Shown piece by piece: positions 46,161 to 57,290 of a stretch of 64,000 nt of DNA; position 1 is the first letter of the stretch; each line of letters opens with the position of its first letter. The notes under the pieces are model-generated. The model had not been told where the DNA came from. It did not search any database and was given only the letters and a program-made list of their open reading frames with translations. The stretch lies in assembly GCA_905331475.1 (NCBI GenBank), contig CAJNYU010000182.1, forward strand, positions 66,343 to 130,342, given 5' to 3'. The stretch is from Rotaria socialis. Lineage: Eukaryota > Rotifera > Eurotatoria > Philodinida > Philodinidae. A program made the translations under genes and the position numbers.

Positions 46161-47354
46161 AATAGCCACGAAATGCTACGTGGTTTATTGCATACGTTTT
46201 CTAATAATTTCAATATATCATCGGTTGATAACCAAGAGCAAATAAGGAGTCTATGTTAGGCTCCACATAGATGGCGCAGGAAACTAGAACAAAGAAACCA
46301 TTGAGTATCTTACACGAAATTGATGGTGAATACTGGTGATGTAGAAGAATGGTTACTCCTTGGAAGAGATAATATTTTTTAAATAGGAGTGATTCAACTG
46401 GTCATTTATCAGAAGTGTCAATTATATCATCGTGTCTTTATGAAAAATTTTCGTGAGTGGTGTGTTTACCTGCATTTGTTGGATTTAATTAAAGCTTAAG
46501 CACAATAGGTCGCCTATTAAACTCGACGTGCTGATTACAAAGCATTCGCATGACTTTATTTTCTAGGCGCTTAGTAAAATGATGATCAATAAATGAACTA
46601 GGATAATAAATATAGAATATAAAGTATTTGAAACGACTCTGCAAAAAAGACAAATCAAGGTTAAATTATATAAAAAATATAAAAGATCCTACTCATCGAT
46701 TGTTATCATCACACATATAAAATCAATATTAGATAAAAGTTATTTGATTTCATCAGTTTTCTTTTTGCTTAGAAGTTTTTAGTTTCATTTTGGGTTGTTT
46801 TGATCATGATCAAAATGTATTTATCAGAGAAACAATATTTATTCACTGTTTTATCATACACAAATTTCGATTTTTTTACTTAAAATAATTCATTGCGATT
46901 TGACGTATAGCATTACGTAGTTCAAAAAGTTTGAAGAATCACAAGTATTCCTAAACGGTGTGAGTGTGGCGTTACACGAATGCCCACATCCTCAACTACA
47001 ACATGCCTTATCTATTTTTTCTTATCTATTTTTCAAAAAATTCTAAGATTCATCAACACTGTTGATGCATTGGAACACCTATAGATGTAACATGAGCTCG
47101 GCGTTTTTTACATAGCTCGATAAACAATGTATCAAGTGTATCATCTGACTTTTTTGAATATCATATTATCATAAAAGTAACCTTTTACAATAACTTCTCT
47201 CGGTCATAAATATCAGTTACATCATTCGAATGGCTGTCTCTCAGAAGAACCATTTTGTACAATACTGATTGCTATAGTCAAAGTTATTTTTGGTTTATGC
47301 ACTTTTCAAATTCGTTGGTTCGTCATCGTAAAAGCTCCATAAGAGGCATTGCTC
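46161..47354. other. Intergenic flank of the 4-kb inverted-repeat element
   Basis: AT-rich sequence with no gene. Weak matching to the far side of the element (AAGAGGCATTGC versus GAGACATTGCAC in inverse orientation near 51350) suggests the arms may once have extended a little further outward. Confidence 0.45.
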
Positions 47355-50300
47355 AATCGATCTCACGGATTTGACTGATATATTTACAGTAGATACCTAC
47401 ATTCAAGTTAGGAATAAGACTAAAATTTCAGCTCACGCGGATGAGCCGTTTTCGACATATATGACTTGAAAGTATGGGTACTCGATCAAAACTAGACGTT
47501 TTTTTTTATTGCAGCACAATTCAGTATATATTCATTTTCTCTCAAGTTATAAGCTGCGATTTTTTCACCAAAGATACTATCGATTGCGGGCTAACTTTTG
47601 ATAGTCATAAAAGTGCTACAGCCAGGAATAATTTTTGATTGACACCATATTTGATTTTCAGAAAGCGTGCCCACGTATTTTGGGCAGCTAAGTCGGACCA
47701 GTGAGATCGTATTCACTGAAAGTAATCTCATTTGAAAGGGCACATCAAAATGCATCGAATGATGTTCTCAAAACTTTGACAGATTAAATTTTGGCTTAGG
47801 AAAAGTCTTCACATTTTCATTAAAAATTTCCCATCTGTAAAAAGTTGATCTATCCGATATTTTGACTGTTTCATCACTAACAACTAGCGTTATCCGGAAA
47901 CTAACTGCATAGTTTGATAGTACTTAAAAGTCTCTACCAATTAATATACGAACATCTTGCGCTGCATCCTTTCGTTAGAAAAATTCTAGTACAATGATGA
48001 TGTTTTTCCTGCTCAAATTCTTCCAAATAGAATTTTTGTATTATTTGCTTTTCAATGTTTCATCCATATTTGAGTAGAAAACACAAACTACTTCAAAATC
48101 AAATGCATAGCGTAATAGAGCGTGACATTTTCTATCATTTTACACACTCGAAACTGAGATTGTGATAAATTAAAAAGATAGAGTTAGAAATTTGTAAAAC
48201 TATCAAAAACGACAATAAATAAGTAAAATTTTTTATTAATGATTAATTTCTTGACACTTTGATAGATACTGCTGTTTCTGGAGCTGTTCAACCCGTCTAT
48301 CTTGACCTAATCATATGAGCAATTTATTTGTATTGCTACTGTCACGACTCTTCTTGATTTGGATTTCATTGAAATCGACGGCAGAAAAAGGGTTCAACTC
48401 TTAACCTGTTGATTTTTAAAGTCCTATCATTGACTACATTTCCATGCGATGGATTGTATAAAGATGATCACCGTATGGAAATTATCCAAGATGTTGAATC
48501 GGATAAAATTGTGAAACACGATTGTACGATGATGATTTTCTTTATCTCTCCTTAACTATGTGAAAAGGATCATTTGTGATGTATATGTGAGCAATGGCCA
48601 GTGCCTCTCCATCTTACAGCAAATCTATATCTATAGAAGCAACCTAAAACATTCATTCATAGATAGTAAAAATAAATGACACGACAACTTGAATTTTATT
48701 ATGACGTTTCAAGACAAATGAAGACGTTGGCAGCTTACCTTTTCGAGAAAGGCTTTTCCAATATCAATAAAAGGTGATGATCGATCAAGAATTAAACTGC
48801 ATTCAGAAATTTCATATGATCCTTAGTTTAATCTATGAACAACACCAATTTGTACTTAATAAGGCACCATACTATTCTTTTTTGTTTTATACAGCGCCCG
48901 ACAATTAATTGTTAAAGTCAGAAGAAATATTACACAAAAGGTTCGGTGGAGGATACATTATTTTAGCTAGTTTGAGATGTGTAACAACTACAAGAACGTA
49001 TATTTTATCATGTAGAGAACATTCACTCGATAGATACATCATGCGTTCGCCAATAGGCATATTTATTCTGTAGATTTAAAAATAAACAGATGTCAACAGA
49101 ATCTCGTGAATAAAACAGACTCCATCGTTAAAAGAGAATCAGACGCTAATTGAGATCTTGTCCTACGAAGTAAGTGATACAAATTTAGAATTACAAAAAC
49201 TGCATGTTCAATTGTATTAGCTGAAATATTTGAAATATTCAAAATTTGAGCACAGATAGCCTATTAATCTTAAAGCAACAGTTTCTTGAACATCGATCAA
49301 AAGTAAAACATATACTACCGGACGTCCGCTTTAACTGACAAATCAAAACAACGTACGTTTGGTGAGCACAATATTCTAATAATTCCAGTCTCGATTTGCT
49401 CTCTGATCTGTGTTGGGTCTGCAATAGGTCGTGTTTGGTAGAGATTTCTCCCGCTAGCGAATAGGAATAGATTTGGGAGAGGGCGAGATTATCGGGCAGA
49501 AAATGGGGTTTATTCAAGAAATACACACTTTTCCTATTGCACAGATAATACATAAACACTATTTTCAGTCCGAATTCACTTTTAGACCTGTGTTGGATAT
49601 GGAACTGTCTTTATTCGATATAGAATTGCATTTCCTACCGCACAGTATCATTTTAGATGGAATCATCAGACAAAAAATGATGAGCTAGGTGGATACCTGG
49701 GTGAGACCGTTTCATCTTGGGAATGAAAAAGCAACGCCCCCAAATTTTGAAATAAGCCGGAAAGTATGGTAAATAATCAATAGTGAGCGCACAACTCACC
49801 GTACTCACACCCATGTATATATATATATATCCACACCTCAGTGACCACCCAGCTCATAATGCTTTGCGTGCTGGCCACATCTAAAATGATATCATGCGGC
49901 TGAAAATGAAAATCTACGTCAAATAAAAAAGGTTGCAGATCTAACACAGGTCTCAAAGGCGAATTCATGCTGATAATAGTTTTAATGCATTAGAAGTTCA
50001 ATGGGGAAATGTGAGAATTTCTTGAATAAATCCCATTTTCTGCCCCTACGACCTGCATTGAATTTAATTCTCAATCTCTATAGGAGGAAATTCTCTACTC
50101 GATACAACCTGAAATAGATCCAACACAGGTCATAGACCGAATCTTGACTCGAATAACTCGAATATCGTGTTACCTTTATTGACCTCAAAACAAAATTCAG
50201 CATTCTTGATATAAACAATAGTTATTTAAAGACAAATACTTCCCAGTATTGCGCGATACAGTTTTAGAGCAGATTTTTAACATGCTTCTCGCGTTTATAT

Positions 50301-51313
50301 CTCATTCTGTTATATCTACATATCGCTAATTTTTTCATATTTTGTGAAGAAATCGATATATTTTATTTCTGAATATGATTATGCAATTGAAGATACTCAA
50401 CAATTGATATATTGCATCACCCTGATTGAATTTGTTTGAAATATTTGTGTATGCTTCTTGCATACCTGAGCCGAAAAATTAGTTCTAGTCAATATTTTTA
50501 ATTTATCACAATCTCAGTTTCGAGTGTGTAAAATGATAGAAAATGTCACGCTCTATTACGCTATGCATTTGATTTTGAAGTAGTTTGTGTTTTCTACTCA
50601 AATATGGATGAAAAATTGAAAAGCAAATAATACAAAAATTCTATTTGGAAGAATTTGAGGAGAAAAACATCATCATTGTACTAGAATTTTTCTAACAAGA
50701 GGATGTAGCGCAAGATGTTCGTATATTAATTGGTAGAGACTTTTAAGTACTATCAAACTATGCAGTTAGTTTCCGGAAAACGCTAGTTGTTAGTGATGAA
50801 ACAATCAAAATATCGGATAGATCAACTTTTTACAGATGGGAAATTTTTAATCAAAATGTGAAGACTTTTCCTAAGCTAAAATTTAATCTGTCAAAGTTTT
50901 GAGAACATCATTCGATGCATTTTGATGTGTCCTTTCAAATGAGATTAATTTCAGTGAATACGATCTCACTGGTTCGACTTAGCTGCCCAAAATACGTGGG
51001 CACGCTTTCTGAAAATCAAATATGGTGTCAATCAAAAATTATTCCTGGATGTAGCAATTTTATGACTATCAAAAGTTAGCCCGCAATCGATAGTATCTTT
51101 GGTGAAAAACTCACAGCTTATAACTTGAGAGAAAATGAATATATACTGAATTGTGCTGCAATAAAAAAACGTCTAATTTTGATCGAGTACCCATACTTTC
51201 AAGTCATATATGTCGAAAACGGCTCATCCGCGTGAGCTGAAATTTTAGTCTTTTTCCTAACTTGAATGTAGGTATCTACTGTAAATATATGAGCCAAATC
51301 CGTGAGATCGATT
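47355..51313. mobile_element. 4-kb element with ~820-bp near-identical inverted arms
   Basis: The left arm 47355-~48176 and right arm ~50495-51313 are inverse copies. Both outer ends read AATCGATCTCACGGATTTG, and the inner ends meet at GTGATAAATTAAAAA. By eye they differ about once per 30 bases, so they are young or kept alike by gene conversion. The 2.3-kb spacer (48177-50494) shows no transposase, reverse transcriptase or other known domain, but has its own diverged inverted pair. Target-site duplications are not clear. It is either a non-autonomous long-TIR DNA transposon or a local palindrome; palindromes are known in bdelloid genomes. The arms hold no convincing open frame. Confidence 0.8.
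49455..50060. repeat. Nested inverted pair inside the spacer
   Basis: About 49490-49710 (+) and 49800-50050 (-) are diverged inverse copies sharing GGCAGAAAATGGG.TTTATTCAAGAAAT and GACCTGTGTT.GAT. Each reads a related peptide: RPVLDMELSLFDIELHFLPH on + and RPVLDLQPFLFDVDFHFQPH on -. A stop follows in the + copy after KKMMS-like sequence. The similarity is stronger at protein than at DNA level over this stretch. Confidence 0.6.
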
Positions 51314-51642
51314 AAGCCAGGTTACGCTGAAAATGATCGTGGCTTACGTGCAATGTCTCATAAATATTACAGTTAAAATCATTACAACTTTCCAAAGAAT
51401 AATAACACAATAGAAAATTTTGAGTATATCGAGTTTATTAAGTTTAAAGATGAATGAATACATATTTCAGCAGAAATGATAAACACATCACAGGATTCAA
51501 GTCTAAGATAAATATAAAGAAGAAGAAAAAATAAACAACTAGTTGCAAACTCTTAATTTTACATGGACCTCTTTTTTTAACGTGGTTTTATTAATCTGAC
51601 TATTTCTATATTTTCAAAGTTCATTTTTTTTTTAAACTTGTT

Positions 51643-52220
51643 TTATTTTGATTTTTTCAAATCTTTATCAACTTGATTCATCAATGATTTCAATTTGTCC
51701 CATTGATCAGCAGTCAAACTAATACCTAAATTTTAATAAAAACAAATCATATTGATTTCCCGAGAAACTAGATTTTTATTTTAGACAATACCTTTCTTGC
51801 CTGGTTTTTCTACGCCTTTATCTTCATAATATTCACGAATATTGATATATGGTTTACCTTTGAATTCGCTAACAGATACATAGCGTGATTTACCAATCTA
51901 TAGAACGATTAAACAAATTAGAAACCTCCACTAGATAAAATGATTTACTTCATAAAGTCGTTCACCACCTGGTCCTGTCTTTGAAGCTACAGCACCACTG
52001 TCCTCGTCATTTGGCTTAGCTCGCTTAGCTGGTGGCTAGAGCAAACAAATAAAATAAAAAATATTAAGACAGATGATCTTTTCCTCGCACTGATATCACT
52101 TACATCATGTTTACCATCCGAACTTTTAGCTTTCGGCTTTTTCGATGTTGCCTTTGCTCCTGATTCGTTATCACTACCTGAGTCGGACGAATCAATAAAT
52201 TCTTTTGATTTAAGTGGCAT
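51643..52220 (-). CDS. SUB1: Transcriptional coactivator SUB1/PC4
   Basis: Four exons in phase: 52104..52220, 51949..52035, 51792..51897, 51643..51725; 130 aa (human 127). The N-terminal ~65 residues are Ser/Asp/Lys-rich and disordered ([20 protein letters not shown]), matching the regulatory SEAC-type region of PC4. The C-terminal ~65 form the single-strand DNA-binding domain: [51 protein letters not shown]4 stimulates Pol II transcription and binds melted DNA, and it also protects against oxidative DNA damage. The ATG lies 59 nt after the SLC25A32 stop on the same strand, and a TTTTGTTTTCAG acceptor sits 28 nt upstream of it. AATAAA at 51587-51592 (minus strand) is a fitting polyadenylation signal. 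Confidence 0.93.
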
Positions 52221-52248
52221 TGTTGATAATAGTCAAACAAATAAATAT

Positions 52249-52260
52249 CTGAAAACAAAA
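52249..52260 (-). promoter_or_regulatory. 3' splice acceptor in the SLC25A32-SUB1 spacer
   Basis: TTTTGTTTTCAG lies within the 59-nt spacer, leaving a 28-nt leader before the SUB1 ATG. No donor is available between the SLC25A32 stop and this acceptor. It is therefore a candidate trans-splice site, or the end of an intron whose donor lies inside or upstream of SLC25A32. Confidence 0.55.
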
Positions 52261-52279
52261 TTTTAAAAAAAATATTTCC

Positions 52280-53200
52280 CTAACGCTTTAATTCCGTCAA
52301 AACAAATTCGTAAACAACAAAAGTAATGCAACACGCGGGTACAACGCGATATACTGTAGGCACTATACCCTTATAAAAACCACCAATCCTTTCTCTATGA
52401 TATGTCTTCTTCATAACATCAATCACGCCATTATAGTTTTGATGATGGTCTTGTAAGCGTGTTCTTACAACTTGATACGGATATGTTGTACTAACAGCAA
52501 TTAATTTTGATAAAGCCGAAAATGTTAATATAATTGGAGTTGAAAATTCTGTTGTGTGAAATTTTTTTAAATAAAAATCTTTCATTTGTTCATAAGATAC
52601 AAATTGAATTGTACCATGAACAGTACCAAACATACCAGGTACAAGACCCTTATAAAATGCTTTCATACCTTCGATTTTATAGATTTTTCGAATGCAATCA
52701 AACATATTTTTATATTGGATACTTGCTTTAGAATTCGAATATTGTAAACACATACGTGTTTTAAGAACCCATATGGGATTTGTTATGGATATTGTTGTTA
52801 TACCAGCTATGGTGGAATACATAAAACGATCTTGAAATCGTAGATCTGCTCTTTTAAATTCTTTATTATGTAAAATATCAATAGTATTATATAGTAGCAA
52901 ATAAAGACCCCATGAAATGCCATTACCAAGAACGTTAGGCGCTACACCTTGATATAGACCACGAAAAAGGCCTTTTTCACGGTAAATTGTACGAAAAGCA
53001 TCGAATAGACTATTATAATGTGGTCGATAGGGTAATGAAGAATTGTGTATTACTGATTTTGTTTCTGTAACTTGAAAACGTATTTTAACTAAATCAAATG
53101 GATGAAGTATTAATGATGAAATCACACCGCCACTAAGACCAGCAACAAATTGACTATATTGAATTGTTGATAATACACGAGACGTTAACGAATCATTCAT
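52280..53200 (-). CDS. SLC25A32: Mitochondrial carrier of the folate/FAD type (SLC25A32)
   Basis: One exon, 306 aa (human 315), start ATG at 53200 directly after a CTCTAG acceptor. It has three mitochondrial-carrier repeats, each with a P-x-D/W/Y-x-x-K/R signature: HPFDLVKIRFQ, NPIWVLKTRM and YPYQVVRTRL. The second and third variants (PIW, PYQ) and GNGISWGLYLLLYN, HGTIQFVSYEQMK are characteristic of the SLC25A32/Flx1 group, which imports folate and FAD across the inner membrane. Six helices are expected. Being intronless is unusual here for a conserved animal gene. It is followed at 59 nt by SUB1 on the same strand and preceded by POLR3D, also on the minus strand. Confidence 0.9.
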   Translation of the reverse strand: MNDSLTSRVLSTIQYSQFVAGLSGGVISSLILHPFDLVKIRFQVTETKSVIHNSSLPYRPHYNSLFDAFRTIYREKGLFRGLYQGVAPNVLGNGISWGLYLLLYNTIDILHNKEFKRADLRFQDRFMYSTIAGITTISITNPIWVLKTRMCLQYSNSKASIQYKNMFDCIRKIYKIEGMKAFYKGLVPGMFGTVHGTIQFVSYEQMKDFYLKKFHTTEFSTPIILTFSALSKLIAVSTTYPYQVVRTRLQDHHQNYNGVIDVMKKTYHRERIGGFYKGIVPTVYRVVPACCITFVVYEFVLTELKR

Positions 53201-53921
53201 CTAGAGTAAATATTGATATTGATATAAATTTTTTCGAAATTATTCTCTATAAACGAACTTTATTTGAGTGATGATCAAAATTTTAATCCCAAATGTAAAC
53301 ACAGAAATGAAGCCTGTTTGATATCTGATATGTATCTATGTAGGTTTCATTGTCAGTTCATAGAAGAAAAAATCGTATAATGATAACCTTCACCGAAAGA
53401 ATGAGATTCTTATCTATATAGCTTGTAAATGAATTTACGATTTCTCTTTTTTTATCTGAGGAAATCACCATCTGACATGACTAAGCCCTCTGTTTCTCTC
53501 TCTTTTGTTTCACTCTGTCATGACTAAGAGAAAATTTTTTTAAAAAGATAGAATTATCAGTATGCTTTGATCATTTCAATATTCGATGGTACTTTCAATC
53601 ATAGTAAAAAGAAAAGGATTAACATTTCTATCAATAGAGATAATCTTTTTTTCCAAGAATTATTTCAAATAGACTTCTAGCATGATATACATTTAATATT
53701 CATTCGAGTCAAAGGAATCTAATTGACGGGATTAATATGGAATAAAACAGCGAAACTTCTTCCATATGTACAAGTTATCGGAAAACTCAACATTCGAACT
53801 AAACGAATGTGCTCGTTTTATTATCCTTTATATTTAAAATTGATGAAAAAAAACGAGAAAATAAAAAACAACATCTTTGTTTAAATATATGTATATATAT
53901 CTTAAGAACTTCTTCTCTCGA
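53201..53921. other. Intergenic between POLR3D and SLC25A32
   Basis: About 720 bp, AT-rich; CTCTCTCTTTTG near 53496-53508. It contains the POLR3D 3' end and the SLC25A32 5' flank. No gene recognised. Confidence 0.5.
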
Positions 53922-55145
53922 TTATTGTCTAGTATCTTGAAGAACATGTTCAGCATCAAGAGAAACAATAAGTTTATGTTTAATATCACCAAGACAAACA
54001 AGTTTATTCATATCATTATTTGTTCCATTATCATCAGTTATATTTGTTGAAGCCATTTCTGTGACCATAACATTCTGTAAAAATGATGTCGGTTGTCCAA
54101 TATCAACATCAAGATACGTATCATCATTTAATTTTAAACGACATTTACCAGATTTAAATATTTGTAATTTACCAAGAAAACCATCAGGCAGATCACTTAA
54201 TGATGCTAATTCAGGCTTTGTTGACGATGACGATGTACGTGTACATGGTAAAACATCAGGAAATTGCATAAGAATAAGTTGTGATGGGTCATTGATAATA
54301 GGTTTTTCTATTTTCGGTAAATCTTTTGGTTCAACGGGTTCATCTTTAACGATTGTTTTTGTCGATGAATCAAGTGTATGTTGAGAAAATAATTTAACAA
54401 ATGAATCAATATGTTTAGCAGTGTTTAATATTGGCTCTTTAACTTTCGATGTCGTACCGTGCCCTTTATTGACGTCAAATATAGATTTTCGCTGAGCAAG
54501 TGGAATTAAGCGCGGTTCATTCTCTTCATCAATTTCATATTTAAGACCGTCGGCATCACCAACTAAGGTTTTTTTGTCTGTTCCAAGTTTTTTTAAATTA
54601 GATCCTTTTAAATTCGAAGCTGAACTTTCACGTTTAATAGATGATAATCGAGAACCAGAAGATGATGATGATGCTGATGTATGCGATGCATCTGGTACAG
54701 GAACACCACGTCCAAAAATACCTTCCTCTTGTTTATAATTTCCACCGCCTCTACCACCTCGATTATTGGAACCTCTCCCGCGACCTCTTTGATAACCATG
54801 ACCATTGTTAAGATCATGTTTATCTGTGAACGAGACATCATTATTTGAATTGGATGCCGAGAGATTGTTTGTGGAATCAGTTTTATCTTTGTCTTTTTTC
54901 GAAACAGCTATATTGGGAGTAAATTGACGTGCAGGACGTGCACCAGATCCAAGACCAGTAGCAGCAGTGGATCCAACACCTCGTGGAGTCATTAATTGTC
55001 TCATTAGTCGATCGGGATCTTGAACGGATGTTGTACTTGGAGCACGTGTTAATGAAGAACTACGAGAAGAAGCTGCAGATGACGATGAAGACGCTCTATC
55101 GGTGGATTGAACACCGCCACCCCTACCGCGTCCTCGAGTAGACAT
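53922..55145 (-). CDS. POLR3D: RNA polymerase III subunit RPC4
   Basis: One exon, 407 aa (human 398), ATG at 55145 preceded by a TTTCATTTTTAG acceptor two bases away. The N-terminal ~150 residues are Arg/Gly/Ser-rich (MSTRGRGRGGG, NNRGGRGGGNYKQEEGIFG), as in RPC4. A poorly conserved middle follows. The C-terminal ~120 residues hold the dimerisation region: LILMQFPDVLPC, GFLGKLQIFKSGKCRLKL, DVDIGQPTSFLQNVM, GDIKHKLIVSLDAEHVL. RPC4 pairs with RPC5 in a TFIIF-like module of Pol III and acts in initiation and termination at tRNA and 5S genes. Lack of introns is again notable. No Pol III target gene was seen nearby. Confidence 0.9.
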   Translation of the reverse strand: MSTRGRGRGGGVQSTDRASSSSSAASSRSSSLTRAPSTTSVQDPDRLMRQLMTPRGVGSTAATGLGSGARPARQFTPNIAVSKKDKDKTDSTNNLSASNSNNDVSFTDKHDLNNGHGYQRGRGRGSNNRGGRGGGNYKQEEGIFGRGVPVPDASHTSASSSSSGSRLSSIKRESSASNLKGSNLKKLGTDKKTLVGDADGLKYEIDEENEPRLIPLAQRKSIFDVNKGHGTTSKVKEPILNTAKHIDSFVKLFSQHTLDSSTKTIVKDEPVEPKDLPKIEKPIINDPSQLILMQFPDVLPCTRTSSSSTKPELASLSDLPDGFLGKLQIFKSGKCRLKLNDDTYLDVDIGQPTSFLQNVMVTEMASTNITDDNGTNNDMNKLVCLGDIKHKLIVSLDAEHVLQDTRQ

Positions 55146-57290
55146 ATCTAAAAATGAAATTTATATGATTTCTGATTGCATCAGACAATGCAAATATAGA
55201 AAAAACACGCATTACAACATATCTTATTTGTAATTAATTTTTCTCTGTTACTTTTTAGTGCAGTAGTTTAGTTTGCTTTACTTTTTCTATCCATGATTTG
55301 GTATTGGTCATACCTGGATTGAAAATCATATAATAAAAAAGCGTCATCTATATTTATATTCAATTATTTTTAACTAGTCAATTAAAATAATTACTAATTA
55401 TCACATATTGTCTATATTTTTCATTAATAATTTCATTTTATTTTACTTCTCCTTTTATAATTTGATTATATCCTTATGAGTAGTAACGGCATCTGTAGGA
55501 TTTGTCAATGACGCAGTTTAGTTTATTGTAATCTATATTGCAAGTAATTTTAATAGATACATATTAGTGATTGATAGAAATAATTGAACGACTATACATA
55601 TGTATCTATTCTATAATATTTATTCATCATCATGATACAGATAGATTTTATTGATAGTATTAAAAGTATAACACATCTCTTTCAATCATTGATTGATGAT
55701 TCTATGAATATTTTGTCTTCAAAAACAGAAAACAAATCAATTTGCTTTTTTATACTATTATTATAAGAATTCATTTATGCCATTCAATACGTTGTGAAAA
55801 TTTAGTAGAAAATGCGAGTGTGTCAAAAAAAATGTTTGAGTCTCTATCACAACAATTCATATATTCTATCTATATCAACTGTGACAATGCTGACAATGTT
55901 TTAACGTCACCTTTCTATTTACATCTTTGATTGACAATCAGTTGCGAAAAATAATAAATTACAAGCTATATAACATATCTCAAGATTAGCCGAGTAAATA
56001 ACCGGATCATATCCAGACATTAGCACCTTAAGAAAATATATTTTTGGATTGAATCATATACACAAGCTTCCGTCCGTTTTTTCTTGTTTTACAAAAAAAA
56101 TTTGATAATCAATATTATTTTTCCATGTTATATGTTAATGAGAAAATGTACGTGCCACTTTTTTTCCTTATTTTCGATATGTTTGATTGAATCTGGGTGG
56201 TACCAAATCTCACGTAATAGCCCGTTTGAAGATACACGTGTGCATGTAACACCTTTTTTTGATCAACAACAAGCATCATTTGCCGTCTTGATCATATACA
56301 TGCTAAGTATATACTCTAATCTGTAATCCTCTGTTCTCAGCACGACATTTTTTTGCCTTTTTCTCTACCTTATTCAAAAAAAAAGAAAATTAAACAACAC
56401 CTTTTCCAATGGCAATGACCATTCATTCATTTGCACTGCCGGTGTTCTTATATATGTACATATATACATGTATTGTTTGATTGGATGATTGAGTCACATC
56501 ATCTTCAACATCATCAAGAAGTTGTATACTTGTGGTTTCTTAAGCAAACTGAACGATGTGGATCAATGTATGCTTAGAATGGCAAGGCTTCCTTTGAACA
56601 CATTTTCAATCATAGAGTGCCGCACGTTCGCGCACACGCGTTTATTTGTGCAAGCAAATTGAGATTTTCATCGATTCTTACCCACCGCTCTCCATGGCAT
56701 CGTCAAGTTTGTTGTACGAATTCATTTCTTGTCATTGCCGTCATGCACAGTTGTAGTCAATATTGATGAATCTGTCGAGCAAACATTAGTTCGTTTTCTT
56801 TTTCTTATTCTTTTTTTTTTTATTGTCAATCATTGATAGTGAAAATATTCTTAGAGCTAAATAGTCGATTGGCGTTCTTCTTATTTAATAGGAAAATGGG
56901 AACTGCCACCAATTCCGTGCTAGTAATCTCATTCCTGACAGGAAACATTGAGAAACAAAGAAACGCACGCTCGTGCACATTCAAGTTGACATTTCCGCTC
57001 GTGTACATTTGTTCAGCTGTCTGAAATTCCGTTATTACACAGCATGAGATCGTCAAATCATGTCAAGAAATCATCGTTTTTTTCTTTTAAAAAACAAAAA
57101 AAAAGAAGACGACAATGATGACAACAACGATAAAGACCAGAAAAAAAAGAAAAGGCTGAATTTAGACTGAGAAAAGAAAAACCGCAATAGAGAAAAAAAC
57201 AATAGAATACAAGTGACAGAGAGAGAGAGAGAAGCATTGACTGTTATACAAAGGTGACAGAAAAAAGATGCGCATGTCAATATAAACATA
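55146..57290. other. Intergenic between Lhx1/5 and POLR3D
   Basis: About 2.1 kb. It holds the Lhx1/5 3' flank, with a (GA)n-type run at 57216-57232 and purine runs at 57095-57200, and the POLR3D 5' flank. No gene recognised; open frames are short and compositional. Confidence 0.5.
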
